Of a DNA stretch of 64,000 nucleotides, positions 10,150 to 18,415 are shown piece by piece (position 1 is the first letter of the stretch; the number at the start of each line of letters is the position of its first letter). The stretch is from contig JAQPZY010001555.1 in the NCBI GenBank assembly GCA_029931535.1, positions 3,875,001-3,939,000 of the forward strand, written 5' to 3'. Made by a program: the position numbers and the translations under genes. The DNA is from Margaritifera margaritifera. Lineage: Eukaryota > Mollusca > Bivalvia > Unionida > Margaritiferidae. A model generated the notes under the pieces. That model was not told the origin of the DNA. It was given only the letters and a program-made list of their open reading frames with translations, and made no database searches.

Positions 10150-10494
10150 ATGTATCCTTTATACCGAGGAGTCGCTCGACAACGAGGAGATGGTTTAGGA
10201 GATATGTTAAAATCAGCTTTTCGTATGATAGCACCCATCTTAAAACCGATGGTGACTCGAGGATTGCATAAAGATGCAGCTTTGACGCAAGGAAAAGAAT
10301 TTCTTCAAAACGTCCTCATTTACAAACAAAGTTCAAAAAAAGTTTTCATGAGAGCAGGAACAAATGTACTGCTTCAAGCTGGAAAATATTTTTTGGGGCG
10401 TCAAGACATCCCTATACATTCGTTTCACACTTCTGGCCAAGACATTACTACTTCTTTTACGCCACAGCAAGGACAAGGCAGAAAGAGACTTTGA
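10150..10494 (+). CDS. pX-like minor virion protein (114 aa)
   Basis: An intact ATG-initiated ORF lies between the penton and hexon genes. It begins MYPLYRGVARQRGDGLGDML, then an amphipathic stretch and several Lys/Arg. An N-terminal basic GxGLG-type start and this position match the small basic virion protein of Polintons and adintoviruses likened to adenovirus pX/pVI. In adenoviruses such proteins condense the core or assist membrane penetration; function here is inferred from position and composition. The reading frame is undamaged, but it is short, so that alone does not show selection. Confidence 0.5.
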   Translation: MYPLYRGVARQRGDGLGDMLKSAFRMIAPILKPMVTRGLHKDAALTQGKEFLQNVLIYKQSSKKVFMRAGTNVLLQAGKYFLGRQDIPIHSFHTSGQDITTSFTPQQGQGRKRL

Positions 10495-10600
10495 AATTAC
10501 TTCAGACCTCATAAACACCTTCAGGAAAAGAATAAGTAATGAAGAACCGGAGCGGTCAGAGAACTTGACGTTTTTGATTACTAACTGAAATTAAAGGACA

Positions 10601-11960
10601 ATGATGCATCGATATTCTTGCGAATGTTCCAAGTCAGAACTCGATATGTTTGCCATGTTACCAACAATGATTACGATGCAAGATTCTCAATTGGTAGAAT
10701 TTCATCCTATGTCGTCTTTGACTACCTCAACCACTATAAAATTTGAAATCAAAGGAAAAACCCGAAGATTACATCGATCTGAATAATAGTCACTTGTACC
10801 TGAAAGTCAAAGTTCTCAATGTGGACAACAGCAATCACTGGGAAGATGCCAGAGTGGCTCCTGTCAACAATTTTATGCATTCGTTGTTCAGCGAAGTGGA
10901 TTTGTACTTGAGTAAAAAACTAGTCAGCTGCAGCATTGATACTGGCCCTTACAGAGTGTACATGGAAAATCTCTTGACGTACGGAAAATAAGCGAAGGAT
11001 ACTTACCCTTACCGAGCGTACTTGGAAAATCTCTTGAAGTACGGAAAATAAGCGAAGAACACACATCTGGATGCTCCCGTGGTATGGAAACCTGACACAT
11101 TAGATTTTTTCAAAGATACAAAGTTGACAGAACCTGACGATCCTCACAATGTTGGATATAATGACCGTCAAAAGAAAATCAGACAAAGACGCAGTTTAGA
11201 AATGATGGCATCGTTTGCAGTTGGACATGTGGTTGCAAAACAAGTATTTGTTAAATGGTGTGGCTGTACGCCTGAGACTGAATTGAAGTAGTACTGTGTT
11301 CCATTTGATGGCAAAACAATCATCGAAGAAGCCAGACTTTACATGCGCCGTGTGGAAGTCTTGCCTAAAGTGGGAAATGACATCAGTCACACTTTGAGCA
11401 GAAGGACAGCCAACTTTCCACTAAGATAAGTGGAGGCGAAAACCTTCACCATTGCCACTGGACTCAGATCCAAGATCGAAGATCGTGTTTTCCAAGGACA
11501 GCTACCCAAACGTATGCTCATTGGCATCGTCGGCAATGCGGCCCTAATCGGAGCCATCGATCAAAATCCTATCGAGTACCAACATTTCAACGTGTCCAAG
11601 ATAGAAGTCACTCGAGAAGGCCAGACGTTGTGTACCAGACCCTTTGACCCTAACTTTGTGCACAAATATTACTTGATATCTTACTTGATACTGTTTGAAG
11701 TCACAGGACAGTTAGGTACCAACAGCAGCCACAGTATTTCGTTCGACGATTATGCAGGAGGATATGCTTTGTGGGGATTTGATTTAACTCCAGACCAAGT
11801 CAGCGACGAGGGACTTTTCCACCCTATAAAATCAGGCCAACTTCGTGTGGAATTTCCGTTTGCAGTAGCTCTGGCAAACACAATCAACGTCATCTTGTAT
11901 GCAGAATTTGACAATACTCTGGAAATCAACAGTTTGAGAGAAGTGATCATGCAATATTAG
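10601..11960 (+). pseudogene. hexon-type major capsid protein (double jelly roll), decayed
   Basis: The fragments run in family order. The N-terminus has the Cys/Ser/Glu start and LTTSTTIKFEIKGK (10601-10760). Next come PEDYIDLNNSHLYLKVKV (10764) and VAPVNNFMHSLFSEVDLYLS (10852). After that are a middle domain (11079-11420) and a long intact C-terminal part (11430-11960) with FDDYAGGYALWGFDLTPDQ and INVILYAEFDNTLEI. This is the capsid protein often annotated in animal genomes as F54H12.2-like. Damage includes a frameshift near 10760, TAA stops at about 10989 and 11049, and further stops near 11290 and 11427. A 60 bp tandem duplication at about 10941-11060 carries the TAA in both units. Confidence 0.85.
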
Positions 11961-11975
11961 AAGAAAATAGAAAAG

Positions 11976-12476
11976 ATGGAACACGAAGAACCTATAGAGA
12001 TAATCGTTTAGAATTGTTTTGATCCAGAACAACCACCATAGTCGAAGACCACAAGTGAAAAAAAACCCCACAAAACTACAGGCATGATGACAGGATGGCC
12101 AGAACAAGAACAACATTTAGTCTCATGTTTTGCTACTGACTTTACTGAAAGAATCACCAACCTGATCAGAGAACATTGTGATACATGTCAAATCGATCAT
12201 CCTAGTCAGAAACAACACAACAAATGTTAAATCATGAGTTCAGAAGAAAAGTTGGAAGAGTATCTGGAAGAGGCATTGACTCTCATCTCAGAAGAGAATA
12301 TTTTGAGAAATTGGTATAGAGATTTGCGTGACCTTTTCTACAGTCCATTGACTTCTCTGGAAACAAAACGTAGTTTTCAACAGAGAACTGAGACTACCCA
12401 TTGCTCATCAACTTACTTGACAGAACTTTTTAAGGAAAAAGTCAGGTGTGAATTAATGACTTATCATTACCTATGA
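11976..12476 (+). pseudogene. DHPSQ-motif Polinton protein of unknown function
   Basis: Two adjoining ORFs (11976-12230 and 12234-12476) look like one gene split by a TAA at 12228. The first half contains C-x2-C followed by IDHPSQ and a His/Cys end, a signature I associate from memory with a conserved uncharacterised protein next to the capsid genes of animal Polintons. The second half is acidic and helical (EEKLEEYLEEALTLI). Two more stops lie in the first half (about 12009 and 12042). It sits between the hexon and protease genes on the same strand. A structural or packaging role is possible, but nothing in the sequence shows it. Confidence 0.5.
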
Positions 12477-12549
12477 GAAAAAAAACACAAAAGAAAAAGA
12501 AAAAGAACGGATACCTGAGAATTTCATTACCTTCTGACTCACAGTTCGT

Positions 12550-13074
12550 ACACAGCTTCTTGGAATCCTGTGGTGTGTGCTAAAGATGAACTTTCCCATC
12601 GAACACATAAAGACGTTCAAGATTATGTCATCAAAACAGACGACCGTCATCGTCCAATAACCCATTAGGTAACAGTCTACTTTCGCAACGATCGTAGTGT
12701 GGAATATTTTGATTCTTATGGATTACCTCCTCTGGAAGACGACATCATTGACTTTATGAGAAGAAATGCTGTATCTACTCAGTTCAATAATATGAGATTA
12801 CAAGGATCAGATTCCATGGCGTGTGAATAATATTGTTTGTATTTTCTTCATCAACGCAGTCTTAGATTTCCCTTAGAGCATTTAGTGACTTGTTTTGATC
12901 GTGAGTACTATGGAGATGATGACAAAATAGAAAGATGGTTTTGTGAACATTATGGCTATCTCTTTAGTTCAGAAACGTAGTGTGCATCGATGGCAAAATG
13001 ACAATGTCTTAAATCATTGGAACCCAAGTTTGACTCCACAATGTTGTCAATCTTATAAATACGTTCATATTTAA
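12550..13074 (+). pseudogene. adenain-type cysteine protease of the Polinton, decayed
   Basis: Adenovirus-like (Ulp1-fold) maturation protease that would cut capsid precursors. The plus strand shows PITH followed by a TAG (12666) where the family has His-Trp. VTVYFRNDRSVEYFDSYGLP (12669) has the acidic catalytic residue. Then come LQGSDSMACE (about 12797) with the Gln and nucleophile Cys, a TAA (12828), and YCLYFLHQR. So His, Asp, Gln and Cys are all still readable but two nonsense changes break the frame. Both stops sit in codons next to catalytic residues. A short alternative-frame tail runs to the stop at 13072. Confidence 0.75.
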
Positions 13075-13309
13075 AACTTTGTCAGTTTTGTATCCCTGTT
13101 TGAGTTACAGAAGCTTGTTCTTATTATTACTAAATATGTTGATTTTTGAAGAAACAAAATGGTGTTGTCTTGTTATTTGTTGAAAACAAATTGTATTGAA
13201 ATGCTCTTTCACCTTCTTTCTATCGATCTTGGTTATGCATTCCTTCACGTCTGCGTACAGGATCGTAGGGTTGTTTTCCTTCACGTCCGTGCTTCTTCCT
13301 TAGAAAGCG

Positions 13310-14445
13310 GTGCGTTCACCAGTCTTACCATATAATATACGTAAAATCATGGAAACCATGATAAATAATAGATTGAAGCACCACCTGGAAAGCAAGAATT
13401 TGATATCACAGAACCAAAGCGGTTTCCGCAAAAGATCAATTGTACGCTTGGAATCAAGCATAAGACTGGCCTTCAATGCAAAAAGGAAATGCGACCGTAA
13501 CCTTATCGCAGTATTCCTTGACGTTGAAAAAGCCTATGATTTTATTTGAACGAAGGGACTAATTGCGAAGCTAAACCATTATGGAATCACACTCCGCAAG
13601 CATAAATGGATATCAATTTTCTTATCAGGCCGAAAATTCCAAACCAGGGTGGGCAACAGCTACTCAGAAACAATTGAGCTTGAAAACGGTACACCTCAAG
13701 GTAGCGTACTAAGCCCCAGTCTGTTTAACATCATGCTTAACGAACTAGATCGATGAGTCGATCCCACTTATATGGACCTGTTTCAATTTGCTGATGATAG
13801 TGGAATCTGGAAAGCGGGAAACCCCTCCAGTGAAAATACGGTCAGACGATTGCAGGTGGGACTGGATAAGATTGGCCAGTGGGCCGATGGGTGGGGCTTC
13901 AAACTATCTCCAGGTAAAACAGTATGGGTAATGTTTACACCAAGAGCAAACATAAAGAAACAGCCACCAAAACTGTACTTAAATGGCATGGAGGTAAAAT
14001 TTGAAAAGGTGGCTAGGTTCTGGGGATGCTATTCAATGAGTACCTAACATGGAGCAACGAGATAACAGAGCTAGTAAGACGATGTGGGCAAGATCTGAAC
14101 CTTTTAAGGAACCTCAAGGGTACCGATTTGGGGACAGATCAGACCACACTTCTTACCCTATATAGGCCACTCATTCGATCCAAAATCGACTATGGATGCA
14201 CGGTGTACGCATCGGCACACCCTAATGTACTCAAGAAATTGGATCGCATCCAACAACAAGCTCTTGTTATCTGCACCGGTGCTCTCGGTAGCACATCTAG
14301 AGACGAATGTAGGATTCTAACCTGGGAACCTCCCCTCAACCTACGACGGGAGGAGTTACTCCTGAGGTATGTTACCATGATCTCAATACATGACAAGTCG
14401 CACCCTACAAGAGCTATAATACAGAAATGCAATAAGCCCTTCTGA
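13310..14445 (+). pseudogene. LINE reverse transcriptase fragments
   Basis: The RT fingers, palm and thumb are spread over frames at 13310-13549, 13550-13757, 13772-14047 and 14026-14445. The palm Asp (LDVEKAYD) and the FADD box are intact. Frame breaks occur at a TGA (13547), a TGA (13754) and a frameshift near 14030. It would prime reverse transcription at a nicked target site, but it is not functional as read. Confidence 0.8.
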
Positions 14446-14457
14446 CACAAACTGTGC

Positions 14458-15434
14458 ATGAACTTACCAGGAGGTAAAATAATCCATGACTTAAAAAGGG
14501 AATTAAACATCCCTAATATACAAGCGGAGGTTATAAATTACCCTGATCCCGCTCCATGGACCTGTAAAATATCACAAACAAATCTAAATGCACTCACATA
14601 TGGAAATAAACAAGAACAACCAATAGAAATAAGGGATATAATCCTATCTAAGATAGAAAGTAGGTATAAGAGGTACATCAAAATCTACACGGATGGATCT
14701 AAATCCCCAGACCCGGAGAAAAACATCACGCTGGGGACGAGGCTTCCAGATAACTACTCTATCTATACGGTGGAAGTTTGGGCTATTATCCAAGCGATTC
14801 AATGTATACAAACTAGTCAAACATCTAAAGCAGTCATAATTAGCGATTCCCTCAGTGTGCTGCGGACTCTGGAATCAGGTTACTAAACCAGCCGAGAAAA
14901 CATGACTAGAGGAGTCTACTTTAGATTTAAAAACCTGGACGAGAATAATCAGGCTGTAAAATTCATGTAGGTGCCCTCCCATATCAACATCCATGGAAAT
15001 GAGAGGGCAAATAAAGAAGCAAAAAATAAGTTTAATGACCCAGAAGTGTACTACCTAAATTATAGCATCTATGAGATCTACAGCATGATAAAACAAAGAA
15101 TCGATAAAAAAAAATGGCAGGAAAATGGGTCAGCTCACAAAAAGGGCGCAAACTACACAATATACAGAAGCAGGTTTGTAGAAATATCGTCGCCCCAAAC
15201 CTGGCAAATCCCTTTGATACCACAGTCATAAATAGAATAAAGACTGGCAAAACACTCCTAGCCAATAGTTTTGGAAGATTTGTTCCAGGGATAAAAGAAG
15301 TAGGAATTAACTGCCCTCGCTGTCCCACCTCAAAGACGTTAAACAATGTCTTCAATGACTGCCCCAAATACAACCAGGAAAGAACAAAATTCCAGGAAAA
15401 ACATGTAGAACTGAAATCCCCAGCCCAGTACTAG
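14458..15434 (+). pseudogene. LINE RNase H and C-terminal Cys domain fragments
   Basis: The RNase H Asp (YTDGSK), the Glu (YTVEVWAIIQAI) and a second Asp (ISDSLSVL) are readable at 14680-14880. After a TAA at 14884 the PSH...NERAN segment at 14971-15010 gives the last motif. The tail has CPRCPTSKTLNN..F..CP, where the usual His is Asn. RNase H would remove RNA from the cDNA hybrid. RNase H within the ORF places the LINE in the I/Jockey-related group rather than CR1. Confidence 0.7.
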
Positions 15435-15640
15435 AATTTCCTTACAGCAACCAATAACAATAACATCAATTTTGTGTACGCAAACATTCTGGGCTACATT
15501 TTTGATATAGGAAATAGAGGATAACATTGAATCCCCGGTTGGAAACATCAAGACAGATTTATACGAAGAGAGGACAAGAAAGGCAACTACAACAACAAAA
15601 ACTAATTAACTAATATTACAAACCACACAGGCAGTTATAA

Positions 15641-16964
15641 AGTGCAGTAAACCCATTATTATGTCAAACCCGAACTGTCTAAGGCGGGAGAAAAGGTGCC
15701 CTACCCGGGGGGAGGGGAGGGGATTGGTAGGCCGGACCCGCTAGGGGACCTGGTTCGCGGATATGGGCGGCCCATGGATAAAACTTAGGGGTAAGCCAAA
15801 TATTTTGATTAAATCACAACTTTACTGATTAAAAATTAACATATTGAAATCAATAATGAAGTAAACTACAGGACAATATAATTACACCAATACATGAATC
15901 AATATAAGTCACAACTGCAGGACAGTAACTATATTACCGCCCGCTATACCCCTATTCCTAAGCCATCATGCATGTTTTATTCTTTTTCCTACTCCAGGAA
16001 TAACACTCTTTAAAAGCAAAACAAAACTCCTTTCTCCCTTCCGGCCCATCCGCACAATGTGGCAACGATTGAATAACTTAGAACTCTGAAACATGACCCT
16101 GTAATCTGATCTACACAAAAATTTAAGAATATAAGGTGGCCCTAACCCAGACCACCAGGATATACCGTACAATGCGGTAACCGATTATTAATACGTCCCA
16201 AAAATTACAAATGACGTAGGAAAGGGTAAGCATAGGCAATATATGATAGGAGGAAGAAAATTAATAACATCCAACTAAAAATTTAACAGTATAAAGTGGT
16301 CCCAAACCCAGGCCATCAGGCCCCGCCGCATAAGGCTGCTATGAGCGAACAAATCAAGATCAAAACGCATCAAACTGGCCATACACAATTAAGTTTATAA
16401 GGTGTTATCAAGCCCAGACCGCCATGGCCCTATCGCACAATATGGTAACTAATTCTGGAATTACCCCCGCCTCAGTAACAAGAAATAAAGTGTCGGTGCA
16501 TATGCTTACTAAAAATAGGATATCATTGTTAATCCACTTCTTGGATTGAGCCGGACATCTATCTATACTTTTACAAATCTTTACTCCTAACCATTCTTTA
16601 ACTAGTCCATACTCGCAGTCACAAATGCAGAGTTTATGTTTAAAAATTTTTAAAAAATTAGATAAGGTGCAAGATGACGATTTTTCCTTACATTTGGCAA
16701 ATACAAAGCAAACGTTCAGCCCTGGATCACTTGGAGCTATTCAGAGACGTCGAGGGGCCTTCTTCAGCTATTTTCCGCCTTTTCCGGTTCCAAACATAAT
16801 TAACTAATAAGTGTGCGGTGTACACAATAAAGCGGCAACGAAGAATTAAAAATTGCACGGTGTGCAAATTAACTCAACGCACATGGCCGAATGGCCGAAA
16901 GCGTTGTAAATACAAAATAAGTAAGCAGTCTTACCACCCATAGTTGACTTGTCAACCAAACAAA
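15641..16964. repeat. degenerate repeats in the right part of the Polinton
   Basis: At least four diverged blocks share a core like CCC(T/A)AACCCAGACCACCAGG followed by CGCACAATGTGGCAAC (near 16040, 16120-16180, 16285-16345 and 16395-16455), spaced about 110-160 bp. No gene was recognised. It is unclear whether this belongs to the Polinton or to another insertion. Confidence 0.45.
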
Positions 16965-17135
16965 ATGTCTTCGAAGATTTACAAATTGAGTGAAGCCATG
17001 GTGCACATACACTGGGTCAGGCAGCACCTGATCCAGAAGAGCGCTGACAGGAAGAACACCATCTTCTTAAAAATAGCGCAGGACCTAGCAGAAGATGTAA
17101 TGCGTGACGAGATCTTCAAGGAGAAAGAAGACTGA
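16965..17135 (+). CDS. small uncharacterised ORF at the Polinton right end (56 aa)
   Basis: An ATG-initiated ORF begins MSSKIYKLSEAMVHIHWVRQ and ends in an acidic/basic helix. Its base composition is higher in GC than the surroundings, which is why it stands out. It continues after the stop into a CAG/CAA-rich stretch. Its family is not recognised. It points towards the right inverted repeat 175 bp away. It may be a genuine small accessory gene or the remnant of a larger one. Confidence 0.35.
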   Translation: MSSKIYKLSEAMVHIHWVRQHLIQKSADRKNTIFLKIAQDLAEDVMRDEIFKEKED

Positions 17136-17309
17136 GGAGAGACAGAGGCAACAGCAGAGACAGCACAACAAGACCAGCAGCAGTACCAACAACAATAACA
17201 AGAAGGAAGAGAAGATACTGAGTGCAGAATAGAGAGGGAGGACTTCTCGTTCTCCATTAGAAAGAGAAGACAGTGTGCTGTAGTGAGGCCGATGGTGAAA
17301 CGTGACCGT

Positions 17310-17488
17310 CATCTGACCCTAAATTTCTAGGGTAGTCTGGGGACAAGATAAATCCTATGTTAAATTCCCCTTGTCCCCAGACTGCCTCATCCTATGTTAA
17401 AGTCCTCTTGTCCCCAGAGTACCTCCTAATGTAACCTATGGGGTAATGTTAATTTCCCTGTGTCCCCAGAGAGCCTCATATAACTACT
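17310..17488 (-). repeat. Polinton right terminal inverted repeat
   Basis: It is the reverse complement of 300-532 with indels. It contains CTTGTCCCCAGA blocks and ends CTCATATAACTACT. The inner palindrome CCCTAAATTTCTAGGG mirrors that at the left inner edge. Confidence 0.85.
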
Positions 17489-17539
17489 CTAGTCCCTGTC
17501 ATCATTGCACTCAACACGGTAGACATCAATAATACATTA

Positions 17540-17775
17540 GGGACCGACCATTTAATTTTCGGAAGCGGAGGGGGTTATACTTTTGGGGGGAAAATATCCG
17601 GCCCCCTAAAAGCCACAAAAAATATTCCTGATTCGTAAAAAAGGACTTATTATATCCATTGTATTAGTTGAGAACAATTAATTATCTTAAGGTAACAGAA
17701 AATCTAAATTTCCTGGTTGAAAGAAAATCCCAGGACCCCACTCCCGGGCTCGAAAATTAAATGGCCACAACCCTT
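17540..17775 (-). mobile_element. MITE-like element, family with GACCATTTAAT ends
   Basis: Ends are ACCGACCATTTAATTTTCG on the left and CGAAAATTAAATGGCCACAA on the right, giving inverted termini of about 17 bp. The interior includes GGACTTATTATATCCATTG. A second copy in opposite orientation is at 32811-33058 and a partial one at 44028-44110. It is non-coding and begins only about 50 bp beyond the Polinton. Confidence 0.6.
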
Positions 17776-18155
17776 ACTTGCGCTCATACAAAAAGACAAC
17801 AGGTACTCAACACAAGCTTGATTCTAAAATGGGTAAAAATCCTGAAAGTATTAGGAACCGAGTCCGGTATGTGTCCTATGCGCAATTGACACAATACAGC
17901 CTCTTCTCTGCGAATGGTTCTATATGAGGGTTTTCACTCTCCAATAATGGGTTTGATGCGACGAAGTTTCTTTGTAGATTTTTCAATCACATGTTTTGTC
18001 ATGTATGAAAAACATGTTGATTTATATCATATTTGAAGTCAGAATATGGATTTTCCATTCGGAAATGGGTGGCTGCAGAGCAGCTTTGTCTGTTTTATCT
18101 GCCATTTTATTAATACCAATGTGACTAGGCAGCCAACACTACAGAATACTTGTTT
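17776..18155. other. gene-free stretch
   Basis: AT-rich sequence without an ORF of note, domain or clear repeat. Confidence 0.4.
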
Positions 18156-18169
18156 CCAGATTGTATGAG

Positions 18170-18401
18170 GGGCCCCTGGTGGCCGAGTGGTCTAAGGCGC
18201 TCGCCTTTACAGATCATTGACAACTCACCTCTGTTCGTGTGAGTTCGAGTCTTGGTTCGGCCACGTGGGTATGTGAGAAAGTTTCCCAGTAGCTTCCCTT
18301 GGGTTGGTGGTTCTTCCCGGGGGTTTTCCGGGTTCTTCCTTCACCAAATATTGCCTACCATGTGATGCAAATTGGCGTTAAACCCACAAAACCAAGCCAA
18401 A
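18170..18401 (+). mobile_element. tRNA-derived SINE, copy 1, with 14 bp target duplication
   Basis: The tRNA-like head (18171-18263) has an A box GGCCGAGTGG and a B box GTTCGAGTC, as in tRNA-Leu/Ser type genes. The body has GTGGGTATGTGAGAAAG and a G-rich GGTTGGTGGTTCTTCC stretch, ending GGCGTTAAACCCACAAAACC. Perfect 14 bp direct repeats CCAGATTGTATGAG flank it (18156-18169, 18402-18415), so the insertion is fairly young. Confidence 0.85.
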
Positions 18402-18415
18402 CCAGATTGTATGAG

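Larger units (their letters stand above)
13290..15640 (+). mobile_element. non-LTR retrotransposon with RNase H (I/Jockey-like LINE), 5'-truncated
   Basis: The remnant lacks the endonuclease and the first part of RT, and lies between the Polinton protease gene and its right inverted repeat. RT pieces include NNRLKHHLESKNLI, SGFRK, FLDVEKAYD, GTPQGSVLSPSLFN and the catalytic FADD (about 13787). RNase H follows with YTDGSKSP (about 14686), an SDSLS Asp and a VPSHINIHGNERAN-type end (14971; the Val codon is now a TAG next to it). A C-terminal Cys motif CPRC...CP follows (about 15313-15366). The same strand as the Polinton genes is coincidental. A partly GC-rich segment near 15690-15770 may be its 3' UTR. 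Confidence 0.8.
294..17494 (+). mobile_element. Maverick/Polinton (adintovirus-like) element with target duplication
   Basis: The element is bounded by inverted repeats that begin AGTAGTTATATGAGG on both sides (300 on the left, 17488 on the right). Outside them are 6 bp direct repeats, CTCGTC (294-299) and CTAGTC (17489-17494), matching at 5 of 6. A 6 bp duplication, ends starting AG and a length of about 17 kb are typical of Polintons. Inside are the expected gene families: type B polymerase, rve integrase with chromodomain, adenain protease, penton and hexon capsid proteins. Nearly every gene has stops or frameshifts, so this is a decayed copy. A LINE insertion near the right end accounts for over 2 kb of the length. 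The packaging ATPase was not found. Confidence 0.9.

Noticed and set aside
18171..18263. tRNA-Leu/Ser gene
   Set aside because: A and B boxes are present, but the sequence is the head of a dispersed SINE with target duplications and two related copies.
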